Origin: Neomicrococcus aestuarii
GTDB taxonomy: Bacteria; Actinomycetota; Actinomycetes; Actinomycetales; Micrococcaceae
Direction: 5' to 3'
DNA length: 64,000 nt
Assembly (NCBI RefSeq): GCF_014201135.1
Contig: NZ_JACHDR010000001.1
Coordinates: 1,178,001 to 1,242,000, forward strand
Each line of letters starts with the position of its first letter. Position 1 is the first letter of the stretch. A program made the position numbers and the translations under genes. The notes under the pieces were generated by a model, which ran no database searches, was not told the DNA's origin, and was given only the letters and a program-made list of their open reading frames with translations. Below are positions 38,160 through 45,990 of the stretch, piece after piece.

Positions 38160-38690
38160 CTAGCTCTCACGGAACTTCTTGACGAGCCGCTCCACTGTTC
38201 CACTGGTCCGTGAGGTAACAGGCACTTGGAGCTGTCGTTCTAAAAATCCAGTGACGTCTCCGACGCTACTCTTGTGTTTCCAACACAGACTCCACGCATG
38301 ATTCGTTGAGATACTGCGGACTTCCACTAAGTTGTCACGACTGCGCACAGGTGTTGTAAGCACTGGGGTTTTGGTGGCGTCAAAGAACGACACCATGACG
38401 CGGTAGACGTTTTCGACCGGATCAACTTCCGGCGATTGTGCAGAGATTTCAGCTAGGTCCGCGAGGGTGAGGACAACATAACTGTGGTGGTAGCCGAGCT
38501 CGGCGAGTTGAGATTTGGCGAGCTCTTTTGTGGACTCCAGGTCAGCCGATTCGAAGACCACAGTTCCGTTGGTTTGGAAATTGCTGGCTGAGCCCGGACC
38601 GCCGAAGGCTGCAAGAAGTTCGGCGCTTGACGGGCTACCTTTGTGTCCGAGGTTGAGGTTTCGAAATAGGGCCACGAATTTCATGGGCAA
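38160..38690 (-). CDS. DUF1697 domain protein
   Basis: A 176-residue protein whose start MKFVALFRNLNLG (second methionine, 38684) matches DUF1697, a family of unknown function with a ferredoxin-like fold. The SFFDATKTPVL and SISTNHAWSLCWKHKSSVGDVTGFLERQL segments fit the conserved parts. Base composition looks lower in GC than the neighbours and it follows a tRNA gene, which suggests acquisition by transfer; that is inference. Confidence 0.7.
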   Translation of the reverse strand: MPMKFVALFRNLNLGHKGSPSSAELLAAFGGPGSASNFQTNGTVVFESADLESTKELAKSQLAELGYHHSYVVLTLADLAEISAQSPEVDPVENVYRVMVSFFDATKTPVLTTPVRSRDNLVEVRSISTNHAWSLCWKHKSSVGDVTGFLERQLQVPVTSRTSGTVERLVKKFRES

Positions 38691-38853
38691 TCACTTTCCA
38701 TTGAGCATCGGCACTCGAGTTGCACCCATGCGTTGTCAGTGTTGTTGGAGACATTACCTGCGAAAACGCTCCCTGCATCGGCCCTGAGAATGCAAAGGCG
38801 GCATAGTCCTACACCTCGCGCGAATCAGCGGCAGGATGTGCTGGACTAGCCTC

Positions 38854-39267
38854 ATGCTTTATCCAGCTCACCACATTTGCATCGGCATCGACGCTGAGCC
38901 CGCGAAAGTTACCCAGTTCGCGGGCAATCCTGCCAATCTTCCGCAATGGGCGGCGGGGCTTAGCGCCGGCATCCGTCAAGAAGGCGTCAAGTGGATCACG
39001 GATTCGCCCATGGGCGTCGTGGAGGTCCGCTTCACCGGCCCCAAGAAGAACGATGTCCCAGAACACGGCATCCTGGATCACGACGTGATCCTCCCGGACG
39101 GCACCACAGTCCACAATCCCCTGCGCGTTCTGGCAAACGGCACCGGCAGCGAAGTGATTTTCACGCTGCACCGTCTGCCGGGCACCTCGGATGCTGATCT
39201 CGAGCGTGACGCTGACATGGTCCGCGAAGACCTCGCCCGCCTCAAACAGCTACTGGAACAGGGCTAG
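38854..39267 (+). CDS. SRPBCC/polyketide-cyclase-like protein
   Basis: A 137-residue single-domain protein. The start MLYPAHHICIGIDAEPAKVTQFAGNPANLPQWAAGL and the pattern of strands around GVVEVRFTGPKKNDVPEHGILDHDVILPDG fit a START/Bet v1 (SRPBCC) fold. Such proteins bind hydrophobic ligands; none can be named. Its last four bases overlap the 3' end of the convergent ABC transporter gene. Confidence 0.65.
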   Translation: MLYPAHHICIGIDAEPAKVTQFAGNPANLPQWAAGLSAGIRQEGVKWITDSPMGVVEVRFTGPKKNDVPEHGILDHDVILPDGTTVHNPLRVLANGTGSEVIFTLHRLPGTSDADLERDADMVREDLARLKQLLEQG

Positions 39268-40955
39268 ACGGTCACCGCCACCTGAGCCGGAGCGTCCACG
39301 TTCCACGAACGCCACGACTCCAAAACATCCCCAGGCCGCGTACTCGCGAAAATCACCACGCCCGGGTAGTCCCGCAGAATCTCGCGCAACACGTCGCGGC
39401 CAGCTTCAGTCAGGTCCGAGTCGATGTTCTTGAGCAACAGCATGGCCGGGTTGCCGAGGGACGCGCGGGCGACGTGCAGGAGCGCGACTTCGCTGCGATC
39501 CAGCGGCAATCCGCCGCGGCGCAGCTGCGTGTTCTCCCCGTCGGGCAGAGCGCGCACGCGTTCTAAGAGTCCTACGCTTGCGAGCGCCTCGGTGGTGCGC
39601 CGCGCGGACATGTCCGGCCGGCGGTATCGGACGGCGCGGGCGATGGTGCCGCGTTCGAGCGGGACGCCGCTTGCGGCATATCCAGTACGACGACGCCGCT
39701 CCTTTCCGCTGGCACCGTTCAGTTCCTTGCCATCAACAGCGAGCGACCAAACTGGCTGATCGGAACCGCTTAGCTGGGGTGAAAGAGGGGCGGAGAGCGT
39801 GCTGAACAGTTCGTCGATGCGACCCTGCGTGCTGGCGTTGACCAAGATGCGTTCGCCTTCTTCGGCGTAGAGCGGAGGAACTCGGGTTCCCTCCACGCGC
39901 AGTCCACGAATGACCACGCGGCCGCCTTCGGAGTCGTCAACATCCCAGGCTGCGAGGGCCGTGGCCGCCTCAAGATTGTCCAGAAGCTCCACCTTGGGTT
40001 CGGAAGCTTCAGCAAGAACCGGAGCGATCGCCGGGCCGATGATGCGGCGGGCGGCGTTGAAGTTTTGCCGGTATTCCACCACGCGACCGAGCTCGCTCAC
40101 CGGTGCGCTGACGAAGCCCAAGAGCATGAGCGCCGTGGAGATGGTAGCTACGTCGATTGCCCCCGTGGCACCCAAGCCGGCGATGACTGCGGAGCCGAGC
40201 AGCGGCGTCGTCATGGAGAAACCACGCAAAGAACCGGCCACACGCGCCCTATCGATCGCGGCACCCATCACGCGCGCACCGCTACGGTCAAGGTTGCGGA
40301 TTTCGCGGTCCGTGCCGCCAGCGGCGCGAATGCCTTCCGACGCGCGGATGGTGTCGCTAATGCGTGCGGCGAGATTGCCGCGCAGGCGTCGCAACTCGCG
40401 AGCCCGTTCAAGGGCGGGCTTCGCCAAATACGCCAGAATCGCGCACAGGATCAGCATCAACACCAGCACCGTCACACCGAGCGGCCACGAGAGCGCCCAC
40501 AACAACGCTATCGTCGCGAGCACCAGCGGCACCGCGGCGATGAGCGGAACTAAGCCCTGGGACACCCAGTTGCGGATGCTGCTCAGATCGTTGGTGGACC
40601 GCGCAATCGTGATGCCAAGGGACGGAGTGCGTCCTCCACCGAGCGCGGCCCGGAGCAACAGCACACGGATCTCGTGGACGTAGGACTGACCCAAGCGCTC
40701 GGCGAGCACGCGCTCGAGATACTTGGTGATGCCCACGCCCAACACGCTGCCCGCGAGAACCGAAATGAATCCCGCGAGCGCGCCCACGTTGCCCGCCAGC
40801 CGGCCTGAACCGGTGTGCCCGGAGACCAGCTGACCTACCGTGAGCGCCGCGATGATGGCGCACGCAGCACCCGCGAAGGCTACGGCTAGCAGGGCTGCGA
40901 AGGTTCGCCGCCGCTCCCCTGCTAAGAGTCGGGGCAACTGTGGATTTTCACTCAT
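39264..40955 (-). CDS. ABC exporter-like protein with a degenerate ATPase domain
   Basis: A 563-residue fused membrane and nucleotide-binding protein. Hydrophobic segments (about residues 18-42, 52-75, 130-175, 250-290) and the RRLRGNLAARISDTIRASEGIRAAG coupling region fit an ABC type IV exporter half. The ATPase part (about 330-563) lacks its catalytic motifs: the Walker A position reads ERILVNASTQGRIDELF with no GxxGxGKS, the signature reads QLRRGGLPLDRSE, Walker B ends LLLKNID rather than LLDE, and the H-loop reads IFASTRP. The frame is intact with a good GAGGTAGAC before the ATG, so it looks maintained but ATP-dead; it may need a partner subunit. It follows the P-loop gene by ten bases. 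Confidence 0.75.
   Translation of the reverse strand: MSENPQLPRLLAGERRRTFAALLAVAFAGAACAIIAALTVGQLVSGHTGSGRLAGNVGALAGFISVLAGSVLGVGITKYLERVLAERLGQSYVHEIRVLLLRAALGGGRTPSLGITIARSTNDLSSIRNWVSQGLVPLIAAVPLVLATIALLWALSWPLGVTVLVLMLILCAILAYLAKPALERARELRRLRGNLAARISDTIRASEGIRAAGGTDREIRNLDRSGARVMGAAIDRARVAGSLRGFSMTTPLLGSAVIAGLGATGAIDVATISTALMLLGFVSAPVSELGRVVEYRQNFNAARRIIGPAIAPVLAEASEPKVELLDNLEAATALAAWDVDDSEGGRVVIRGLRVEGTRVPPLYAEEGERILVNASTQGRIDELFSTLSAPLSPQLSGSDQPVWSLAVDGKELNGASGKERRRRTGYAASGVPLERGTIARAVRYRRPDMSARRTTEALASVGLLERVRALPDGENTQLRRGGLPLDRSEVALLHVARASLGNPAMLLLKNIDSDLTEAGRDVLREILRDYPGVVIFASTRPGDVLESWRSWNVDAPAQVAVTV
39684..39700 (+). repeat. Copy of the dispersed oligomer AGTACGACGACGCCGCT
   Basis: Same 17-mer as at 25346-25362; here on the coding strand it reads Arg-Arg-Arg-Arg. 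Confidence 0.65.
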
Positions 40956-40965
40956 GTCTACCTCG

Positions 40966-42114
40966 TTAGGCGCGAACCGCGAGATCGTCGATGATGCCCT
41001 GCGCTACTTCTGCGTTGCAGAGGTCGTAGGTGTTGATGAGCTGGACCGGCAGGACGGACTGCGCTTCCGCGCTGGCAAGTGGGGATGCTGTGACGAGACC
41101 GGATACTGCGGCAACGTTGACCTTGGCGCGCTGCAGCACGTCGAGGCCGGCGACAGCTCCGAGCGCATCAGCGGCGGCGAAGATCGTGGCGTCCACGAGC
41201 GAGGCGTAAATGGGATCGGCGAGCAAGCGCGAGGTTTCACCCTGATAGACACCGTCGGCGATTTCAATGACGACGACGTCTGGTGCTGTTCCGTCCACAG
41301 CTGCGGAAAGCTCTTGGATCATGGAGGAGAGAAGTCCGCGGACGGTCTCGTAGTCCAGGAGGAACGTGGTGGGGTACCCGAAGTCGGTGAAGTCAACGAC
41401 GCGGGTGGCGCCGCCGTCGTGGAAGAGGTTTGGGTCATTTCCGGCGCCGGTGCCCGTGGCCTTGCCTGCGGCAACGTTCAAGCCGGCGTTCGTGAGTCCG
41501 TTGACGAGGCAGCCCAGCGTGGTGGACTTGCCGGAGTTCATGGACGTACCGAGGACCGCGATGACGCGAGGGCGGGCGGATCCGACGGCGTTGACTACCG
41601 CAACTGATGGCGCATCCACCGACAACGGTGCGAAGCGGGACAGGTTCACGACGCCCTGTTCGTCCGCCAAAAGACCGATCGGCTCGATGGCGGTGGCAGC
41701 GTCGATGCTCGCGTGCATCTCCTTGACCGCTCCTGCGATGCCGCCGCCGGCGATCAACGAGCAAGGTTCAAGGGATTCAGGCACGTACGCCAAGAACTGG
41801 TCCGGAGCGTAGCGGTTACCGTAGGCCACCATGATTTCCTGGCCGGGGAACAGCAACTGGCGGCGGGACACGGGGCTTTCAAGGCGGGCGTGCTTACCGA
41901 TTTCGGTCACGCGGGCAATGACGACGTCGCCTGCTTGCGGCTTGATGCTGTCACCGGAAAGAAGGTGGTAACCGGTGGCATCTTGGTTGATGCTTTCGGC
42001 CACGAAGCGCGTGGTGTACGCCTTGGGAATGCGAGCCAGACGGGCTGGAGCGATGGGCTCGCGGTATTCACCGTCAAAGGCGTTCGAGCTGAGGTCCATA
42101 AGCGTTGAAGTCAT
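40966..42114 (-). CDS. P-loop NTPase of SIMIBI/DUF1611-like type
   Basis: A 382-residue soluble protein. Start 42114 is chosen because GGGAG lies six bases upstream of that ATG. The N-terminal half has a beta-rich region (AGDVVIARVTEIGKHARLE, FPGQEIMVAYGNRYAPDQFLAY); the C-terminal half has a P-loop LGTSMNSGKSTTLGCL at 188-203, ATGTGAGND, and Asp-rich switch-like segments (VVDFTDFGYPTTFLLD, VVVIEIADGVYQGETSRLL) resembling dethiobiotin-synthetase/DUF1611 enzymes. It lies just upstream of the ATPase-dead ABC exporter on the same strand, so the two probably act together. I do not recognise the family with certainty. Confidence 0.6.
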   Translation of the reverse strand: MTSTLMDLSSNAFDGEYREPIAPARLARIPKAYTTRFVAESINQDATGYHLLSGDSIKPQAGDVVIARVTEIGKHARLESPVSRRQLLFPGQEIMVAYGNRYAPDQFLAYVPESLEPCSLIAGGGIAGAVKEMHASIDAATAIEPIGLLADEQGVVNLSRFAPLSVDAPSVAVVNAVGSARPRVIAVLGTSMNSGKSTTLGCLVNGLTNAGLNVAAGKATGTGAGNDPNLFHDGGATRVVDFTDFGYPTTFLLDYETVRGLLSSMIQELSAAVDGTAPDVVVIEIADGVYQGETSRLLADPIYASLVDATIFAAADALGAVAGLDVLQRAKVNVAAVSGLVTASPLASAEAQSVLPVQLINTYDLCNAEVAQGIIDDLAVRA

Positions 42115-42267
42115 CGTTTCTCCCAAGTGCTTGGCTACCCCTGTTCGGAGCGGCTCTCCTGATGTTTTGCTGACAAATCAACGGTAAAAACCCCAGATGA
42201 GCCGAAGATGAGAGTTTGATGATGCGAAAATGAGAAGACTCGAAAAGCCCCTCAACGTAAGGAAATC

Positions 42268-42570
42268 ATGGCCTCGCTTCCAGCTGCCGCACTCACCACT
42301 GCAGGACTCTTGGGCGGTTTCGCCACGGCTCGCGCCACGAAAAACCGTCCGCTCGGCGGCGCTGTTCTGGCAGCAGCTGGCGCCGGCGCGTTCGCGTTCT
42401 GGAAGAAGGACGCCGGAGTTCCCGCTGCCATTGGATTGACGGTGTTGTACCTCGGTGCGTTCGGCGGTTCACACCCGCTCGCGAAGAAGATCGGCGCCTG
42501 GCCGGCAGTCTGGACGGTCACGGGCGCCACCGCAGCCGCATCTTTGTTGTTGCCGAAGAAAAGGGCCTAA
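42268..42570 (+). CDS. Small hydrophobic membrane protein
   Basis: A 100-residue protein with about three hydrophobic segments (5-20, 29-46, 50-66, and 76-93 weaker), separated by short basic loops (TARATKNRPLGG, HPLAKKIG) and ending in KKRA. No known motif. It is divergent from the P-loop gene, with a strong terminator after it. Function unknown. Confidence 0.6.
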   Translation: MASLPAAALTTAGLLGGFATARATKNRPLGGAVLAAAGAGAFAFWKKDAGVPAAIGLTVLYLGAFGGSHPLAKKIGAWPAVWTVTGATAAASLLLPKKRA

Positions 42571-42615
42571 TCAGGACAACGGACGTGTAGCTGACCTAAG
42601 ACGTTCAGCTGCCGT

Positions 42616-42669
42616 AAACAGTAAAAGCGCGCACCAACGCCGTAGCGAAGGAGCGCGCTTTTACTGTTT
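42616..42669. terminator. Bidirectional terminator
   Basis: AAACAGTAAAAGCGCGC and GCGCGCTTTTACTGTTT form a perfect 17-base stem between two convergent genes. Confidence 0.85.
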
Positions 42670-42691
42670 GTACTTTGTTGTTGCGCGATCT

Positions 42692-43219
42692 CTAGCGCTT
42701 GGAGTCGTCGTCCGAGTTTGGGGTCTCAGAATCCGTGCCCGTTTCACCGTTGGAGCGGCGTTCTGGATCATTCGGATTGGACGGCAGGTTTTCAAGTCCG
42801 GACAAATCAGAGGGGATGATGATTCCCAAATCCTCGAGGTTATCTGGCGTTTCCGTAGTTTCTGCAGCGGAGGCTCGAGGTGCGGATTCGGCTGGGCTCG
42901 ACTCTGCAGCGACGCCAGTCTGTGGCCGGAACTCCTGCGGGAACTTGGCCATTGCCTGCACCGCGTAGAGAGCCTCTTTGTAGCCGGACTTCGTGGCGTT
43001 GTGGTAAGCCTGCGCGGCTTGGATGAGCTCGCCGCGAGCCAGCATTCGGTACACCTCTTGATGCTGCTGTGCGTTGAGCCCTGATGCGGCTTCTCGAGCG
43101 CGTTCGGGCGTCATTGCTGCCGCCATCTGCGTCGCATTCTTCTTGCGAACAGACTGCAACCAGAAGTACAGCAGGGTCAAAATGAGCAGGGGCACTAGGA
43201 CCCACAAGAGAGTTTCCAC
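42692..43219 (-). CDS. Membrane-anchored protein with ribosomal L7/L12 C-domain-like segment
   Basis: A 175-residue protein with one N-terminal membrane anchor (residues 3-21), a middle stretch (about 39-92: LNAQQHQEVYRMLARGELIQAAQAYHNATKSGYKEALYAVQAM) whose spacing of Gly, Ala-Tyr, Ala-Thr and Ala-Val matches the C-terminal domain of ribosomal L7/L12, and a long acidic disordered tail. Similar anchors with an L7/L12-like domain occur in Micrococcales. It is divergent from the phosphohexomutase gene. The function is unknown. Confidence 0.65.
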   Translation of the reverse strand: METLLWVLVPLLILTLLYFWLQSVRKKNATQMAAAMTPERAREAASGLNAQQHQEVYRMLARGELIQAAQAYHNATKSGYKEALYAVQAMAKFPQEFRPQTGVAAESSPAESAPRASAAETTETPDNLEDLGIIIPSDLSGLENLPSNPNDPERRSNGETGTDSETPNSDDDSKR

Positions 43220-43274
43220 TCTTTAAGTGTAGAAAGCCCGGAATAATCGGGGAAATCGGTGGCGCGCCACTAGG

Positions 43275-44702
43275 ATGAAACTTGTGACTTCCATTGATCT
43301 TTCCCTGTCCTTTAAGGCTTACGACGTCCGTGGAATCGTGGGCGAATCCATCACCGCTGAGACCGTTCGGGCCGTGGGTGCAGCGTTCGTTGATGTCCTT
43401 GGGCTCTCCGGCCAGACTGTCCTGGTAGGCGGCGACATGCGTCCTTCCTCCCCTGAGTTTGCGGAAGCCTTCGCTGACGGCGCCGTCACGCGTGGCGCTC
43501 ACGTCAAGATGTTGGGTCTGATCTCCACGGATGAGCTGTACTTCGCGTGCGGCACCTTGGAAGCAGCGGGCGTGGTCTTCACCGCGAGCCACAACCCTGC
43601 CGCGTACAACGGCATGAAGATGGCCAAGGCTGGCGCCATCCCCGTTTCTTCTGACACGGGACTGTATGAGATCCGCGACGCGGCGCAGAGCTACCTCGAT
43701 TCCAGCGAAGAAATCCCAAGCATCAGCGAGGGCCCGCACGGAACTATTGAGCACATCGACGTGCTCGCAGATTACTCGGCCTACTTGCGCGACCTCGTGG
43801 ACCTTTCCGGCATTCGCCCGCTCAAGGTGGTTGTGGACGCAGCAAACGGCATGGGCGGCATGACAACCCCCGCCGTCTTGGGTGACACGATCCTTCCTGC
43901 TCTTCCGCTCGAGATCGTCCCGATGTATTTCGAGCTCGATGGCACCTTCCCGAACCACCCAGCCAACCCGCTGGAGCCAGAAAACCTCCGCGATCTGCAG
44001 GCTGCGGTCAAGGAAAACGGCGCAGATATTGGTCTAGCCTTCGACGGCGACGCCGACCGCTGCTTCGTGATCGACGAAAACGGCGACCCCGTCTCGCCTT
44101 CTGCTATCACCGCCCTCGTGGCACGCCGCGAGATCGCCCGCGCGAAGGCGCTCGGCGAAGAGACCCCTGTCATCATTCACAACCTCATCACCTCCCGCGC
44201 GGTGCCTGAACTCGTGGAAAAGGACGGCGGCCGCGCAGTAGTGACCCGCGTGGGCCACTCCTTCATCAAGGCAGTCATGGCTGCCGAGGGAGCCGTCTTC
44301 GGCGGCGAACACTCCGCGCACTACTACTTCCGCGACTTCTTCAACGCGGACACCGGCATGCTTGCTGCGATGCACGTTCTGGCCGCGCTCGGCGCTCAGG
44401 ATCAGCCGCTCTCCCAGCTCGCTGACGAATACGAGCCGTACGTAGCCTCCGGTGAAATCAACTCCGAAGTCCAGGACAAGGAATCCGCCGTCTCCCGCGT
44501 GCTAGATGCGTGCTTGGGTCAGGACGTCACGGTGGAATCCATGGACGGAACCACCGTTTCCGCAGTAGACGGTTCCTTCTGGTTCAACCTGCGCCCGTCG
44601 AACACTGAGCCGTTCCTGCGGTTCAATGGTGAGGCGAAGGACCGCGAGACCATGGAACGCGTACGCGATCAGGTCCTCGCCGTCGTCCGCAACGAAGGCT
44701 AA
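43275..44702 (+). CDS. manB: Phosphomannomutase/phosphoglucomutase
   Basis: An alpha-D-phosphohexomutase of 475 residues interconverting hexose 6- and 1-phosphates. The phosphoserine loop is TASHNPAAYNGMKM, the metal loop is FDGDADRCFVID, the sugar-binding loop GGEHSAHYYFRDF and the phosphate-binding loop RPSNTEPFLRFN. GEHSAH rather than GEMSGH is common in the PMM/PGM group. The preceding gap with the divergent L7/L12-like gene is short. An in-frame GTG three codons on is an alternative start. Confidence 0.93.
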   Translation: MKLVTSIDLSLSFKAYDVRGIVGESITAETVRAVGAAFVDVLGLSGQTVLVGGDMRPSSPEFAEAFADGAVTRGAHVKMLGLISTDELYFACGTLEAAGVVFTASHNPAAYNGMKMAKAGAIPVSSDTGLYEIRDAAQSYLDSSEEIPSISEGPHGTIEHIDVLADYSAYLRDLVDLSGIRPLKVVVDAANGMGGMTTPAVLGDTILPALPLEIVPMYFELDGTFPNHPANPLEPENLRDLQAAVKENGADIGLAFDGDADRCFVIDENGDPVSPSAITALVARREIARAKALGEETPVIIHNLITSRAVPELVEKDGGRAVVTRVGHSFIKAVMAAEGAVFGGEHSAHYYFRDFFNADTGMLAAMHVLAALGAQDQPLSQLADEYEPYVASGEINSEVQDKESAVSRVLDACLGQDVTVESMDGTTVSAVDGSFWFNLRPSNTEPFLRFNGEAKDRETMERVRDQVLAVVRNEG

Positions 44703-44756
44703 CGCCTAACGCAACCCTGCGTCGTCGTACTGAAAAAATCTCATAAAGGAACACCC

Positions 44757-45293
44757 GTGAATCATTCCGAGCAGCCATCCTCCCCAGAGAACCGCTTGGC
44801 GGAACTGAACGACGAAGCCATCGCTGACCTGGACAAAGTCATGGGAACCGCCCTCGGCGTGGCCCGCGAGCAACTCGAGTCCGCGGGCGCATTCTTGCCC
44901 TTCGGAATTGCGCTGGAGAAGCCGGGCATTTCCGCCGCGGAAAATTCAGGACAGGACGACGACGCAGCTACCGTTGGCGAGCTTCGCTTGCTGGCCGTCC
45001 AGCCCACCGAGGATCCGGAAAACCCGGATGCGGATCTGGATGCCGACGCGATGATGGATGATCTGGTGGCGCTCATGCGCGAACAGGAAGACCTCTACCT
45101 CGCGGTGGCGCTGATCTCTGATGTCACGTTGCTAGAGGAAGACCGCGACGCCATCCACGTCAACGCAGAACACCGCGACGGCGGCGCCGTGGGTGCCGTG
45201 TCCGCCTACACCGCGCCCGCAGAAGAGGACGCCGAGTGGGTCTTTGACGAGCCTCAAGTGGACAGCGCCGAACGCCTCGTCTGGACCGACTAA
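44757..45293 (+). CDS. Acidic hypothetical protein
   Basis: A 178-residue, strongly acidic protein beginning at GTG after AAAGGAAC. It has a helical N-terminal region (AELNDEAIADLDKVMGTALGVAREQLESAG) followed by FLPFGIALE and a beta-strand pattern (ELRLLAVQP ... LYLAVALISDVTLLEEDRDAIHV) that suggests a small alpha/beta domain of the kind found in actinobacterial uncharacterised proteins. It follows manB by 54 bases and probably shares its transcript. No function can be assigned. Confidence 0.6.
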   Translation: MNHSEQPSSPENRLAELNDEAIADLDKVMGTALGVAREQLESAGAFLPFGIALEKPGISAAENSGQDDDAATVGELRLLAVQPTEDPENPDADLDADAMMDDLVALMREQEDLYLAVALISDVTLLEEDRDAIHVNAEHRDGGAVGAVSAYTAPAEEDAEWVFDEPQVDSAERLVWTD

Positions 45294-45373
45294 ACGCCTA
45301 GTCTGACCGGCGCCTTTGCTTGCGACTTTTCTTGCGCGATGCCGCATTTGCCTGCCCGCGAGAGAATAGAAGC

Positions 45374-45829
45374 GTGAAACTCAACGCTTTTGGAGACGTG
45401 TGCCTGCGCACCCTCATGCTGTTGGGCGCCCAGCCGGAGTCGCAACTGACCAGCCGGGAGATCGCAGAAGCCATCGGGATTCCCTACAACCACGTGAGCA
45501 AGGCCGTCCTTGAGCTACGCCAACGCGGGGCTTTGGAGGTCGCCCGAGGACGTGTGGGCGGCGCTCGCATCACCGCTGCAGGGCTTCAGCTCACGGTAGG
45601 CGAACTGCTTCGCAGCCTTGATCATCAGCCGGACATTGTGGACTGCGTCTCCGGCGATCACGTGTGCCCGCTCATCGCCGGATGCCGCTTGCGCGGCGCG
45701 CTCAACCGTGCGCGCGAGGCCTTTTATAGCGAGCTGGACGGTTTGAGTGTCGCCGAATTATCCGCCACACAAACCCTTGGTGCACTCCCCTTCCCAGCCA
45801 TCCGACGTCGTGAAGATGAAGGACTCTAG
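45374..45829 (+). CDS. nsrR: Rrf2 family regulator, NsrR type
   Basis: An iron-sulfur nitric-oxide sensor repressor. The GTG at 45374 gives MKLNAFGDVCLRTLMLL, the standard NsrR start; the winged helix reads TSREIAEAIGIPYNHVSKAVLELRQRGALEVARGRVGGARI. Three cysteines for the cluster are visible in DCVSGDHVCPLIAGCRL, spaced C-X6-C-X5-C (Streptomyces NsrR has X5 and X5). It lies directly upstream of hmp, whose promoter holds a matching palindrome. Confidence 0.92.
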   Translation: MKLNAFGDVCLRTLMLLGAQPESQLTSREIAEAIGIPYNHVSKAVLELRQRGALEVARGRVGGARITAAGLQLTVGELLRSLDHQPDIVDCVSGDHVCPLIAGCRLRGALNRAREAFYSELDGLSVAELSATQTLGALPFPAIRRREDEGL

Positions 45830-45912
45830 AGAATTTCAGGCGTTTCGTTAGTCACCAACTCGCGTTATCGCCTCCTCTTTTTGAAGCATTGCGTCAGTCG
45901 TTGACGCTCAAT

Positions 45913-45941
45913 TTGCACTCAACTTCTACGGGGAGTAGAAA
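45913..45941 (+). promoter_or_regulatory. hmp promoter
   Basis: TTGCAC (45913-45918), 17 bases, TAGAAA (45936-45941). A TTCTAC-N5-GTAGAA inverted repeat (45924-45940) overlaps the -10. Confidence 0.5.
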
Positions 45942-45950
45942 TGATTCTAA

Positions 45951-45973
45951 ATCTTGCATAACAAATGCAAGAT
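45951..45973. promoter_or_regulatory. NsrR-type operator at hmp
   Basis: ATCTTGCAT, five bases AACAA, ATGCAAGAT: a perfect 9-5-9 palindrome just downstream of the predicted start of transcription and 17 bases before the hmp ATG. Size and symmetry fit NsrR operators of actinobacterial hmp genes; binding by the adjacent nsrR product is inferred. Confidence 0.7.
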
Positions 45974-45990
45974 ACTTTGAAGGAGTCATC

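Noticed and set aside
39264-40955. Frameshift explaining the missing Walker motifs of the ABC exporter
   Set aside because: The frame is continuous, the strands around the missing motifs are still recognisable, and no alternative frame shows GxxGxGKS in the region.
42840-43958. 372-codon minus-strand frame across the manB start and the L7/L12-like gene
   Set aside because: It overlaps two well-supported genes and its predicted residues show no domain pattern; likely a by-product of GC-skewed codons.
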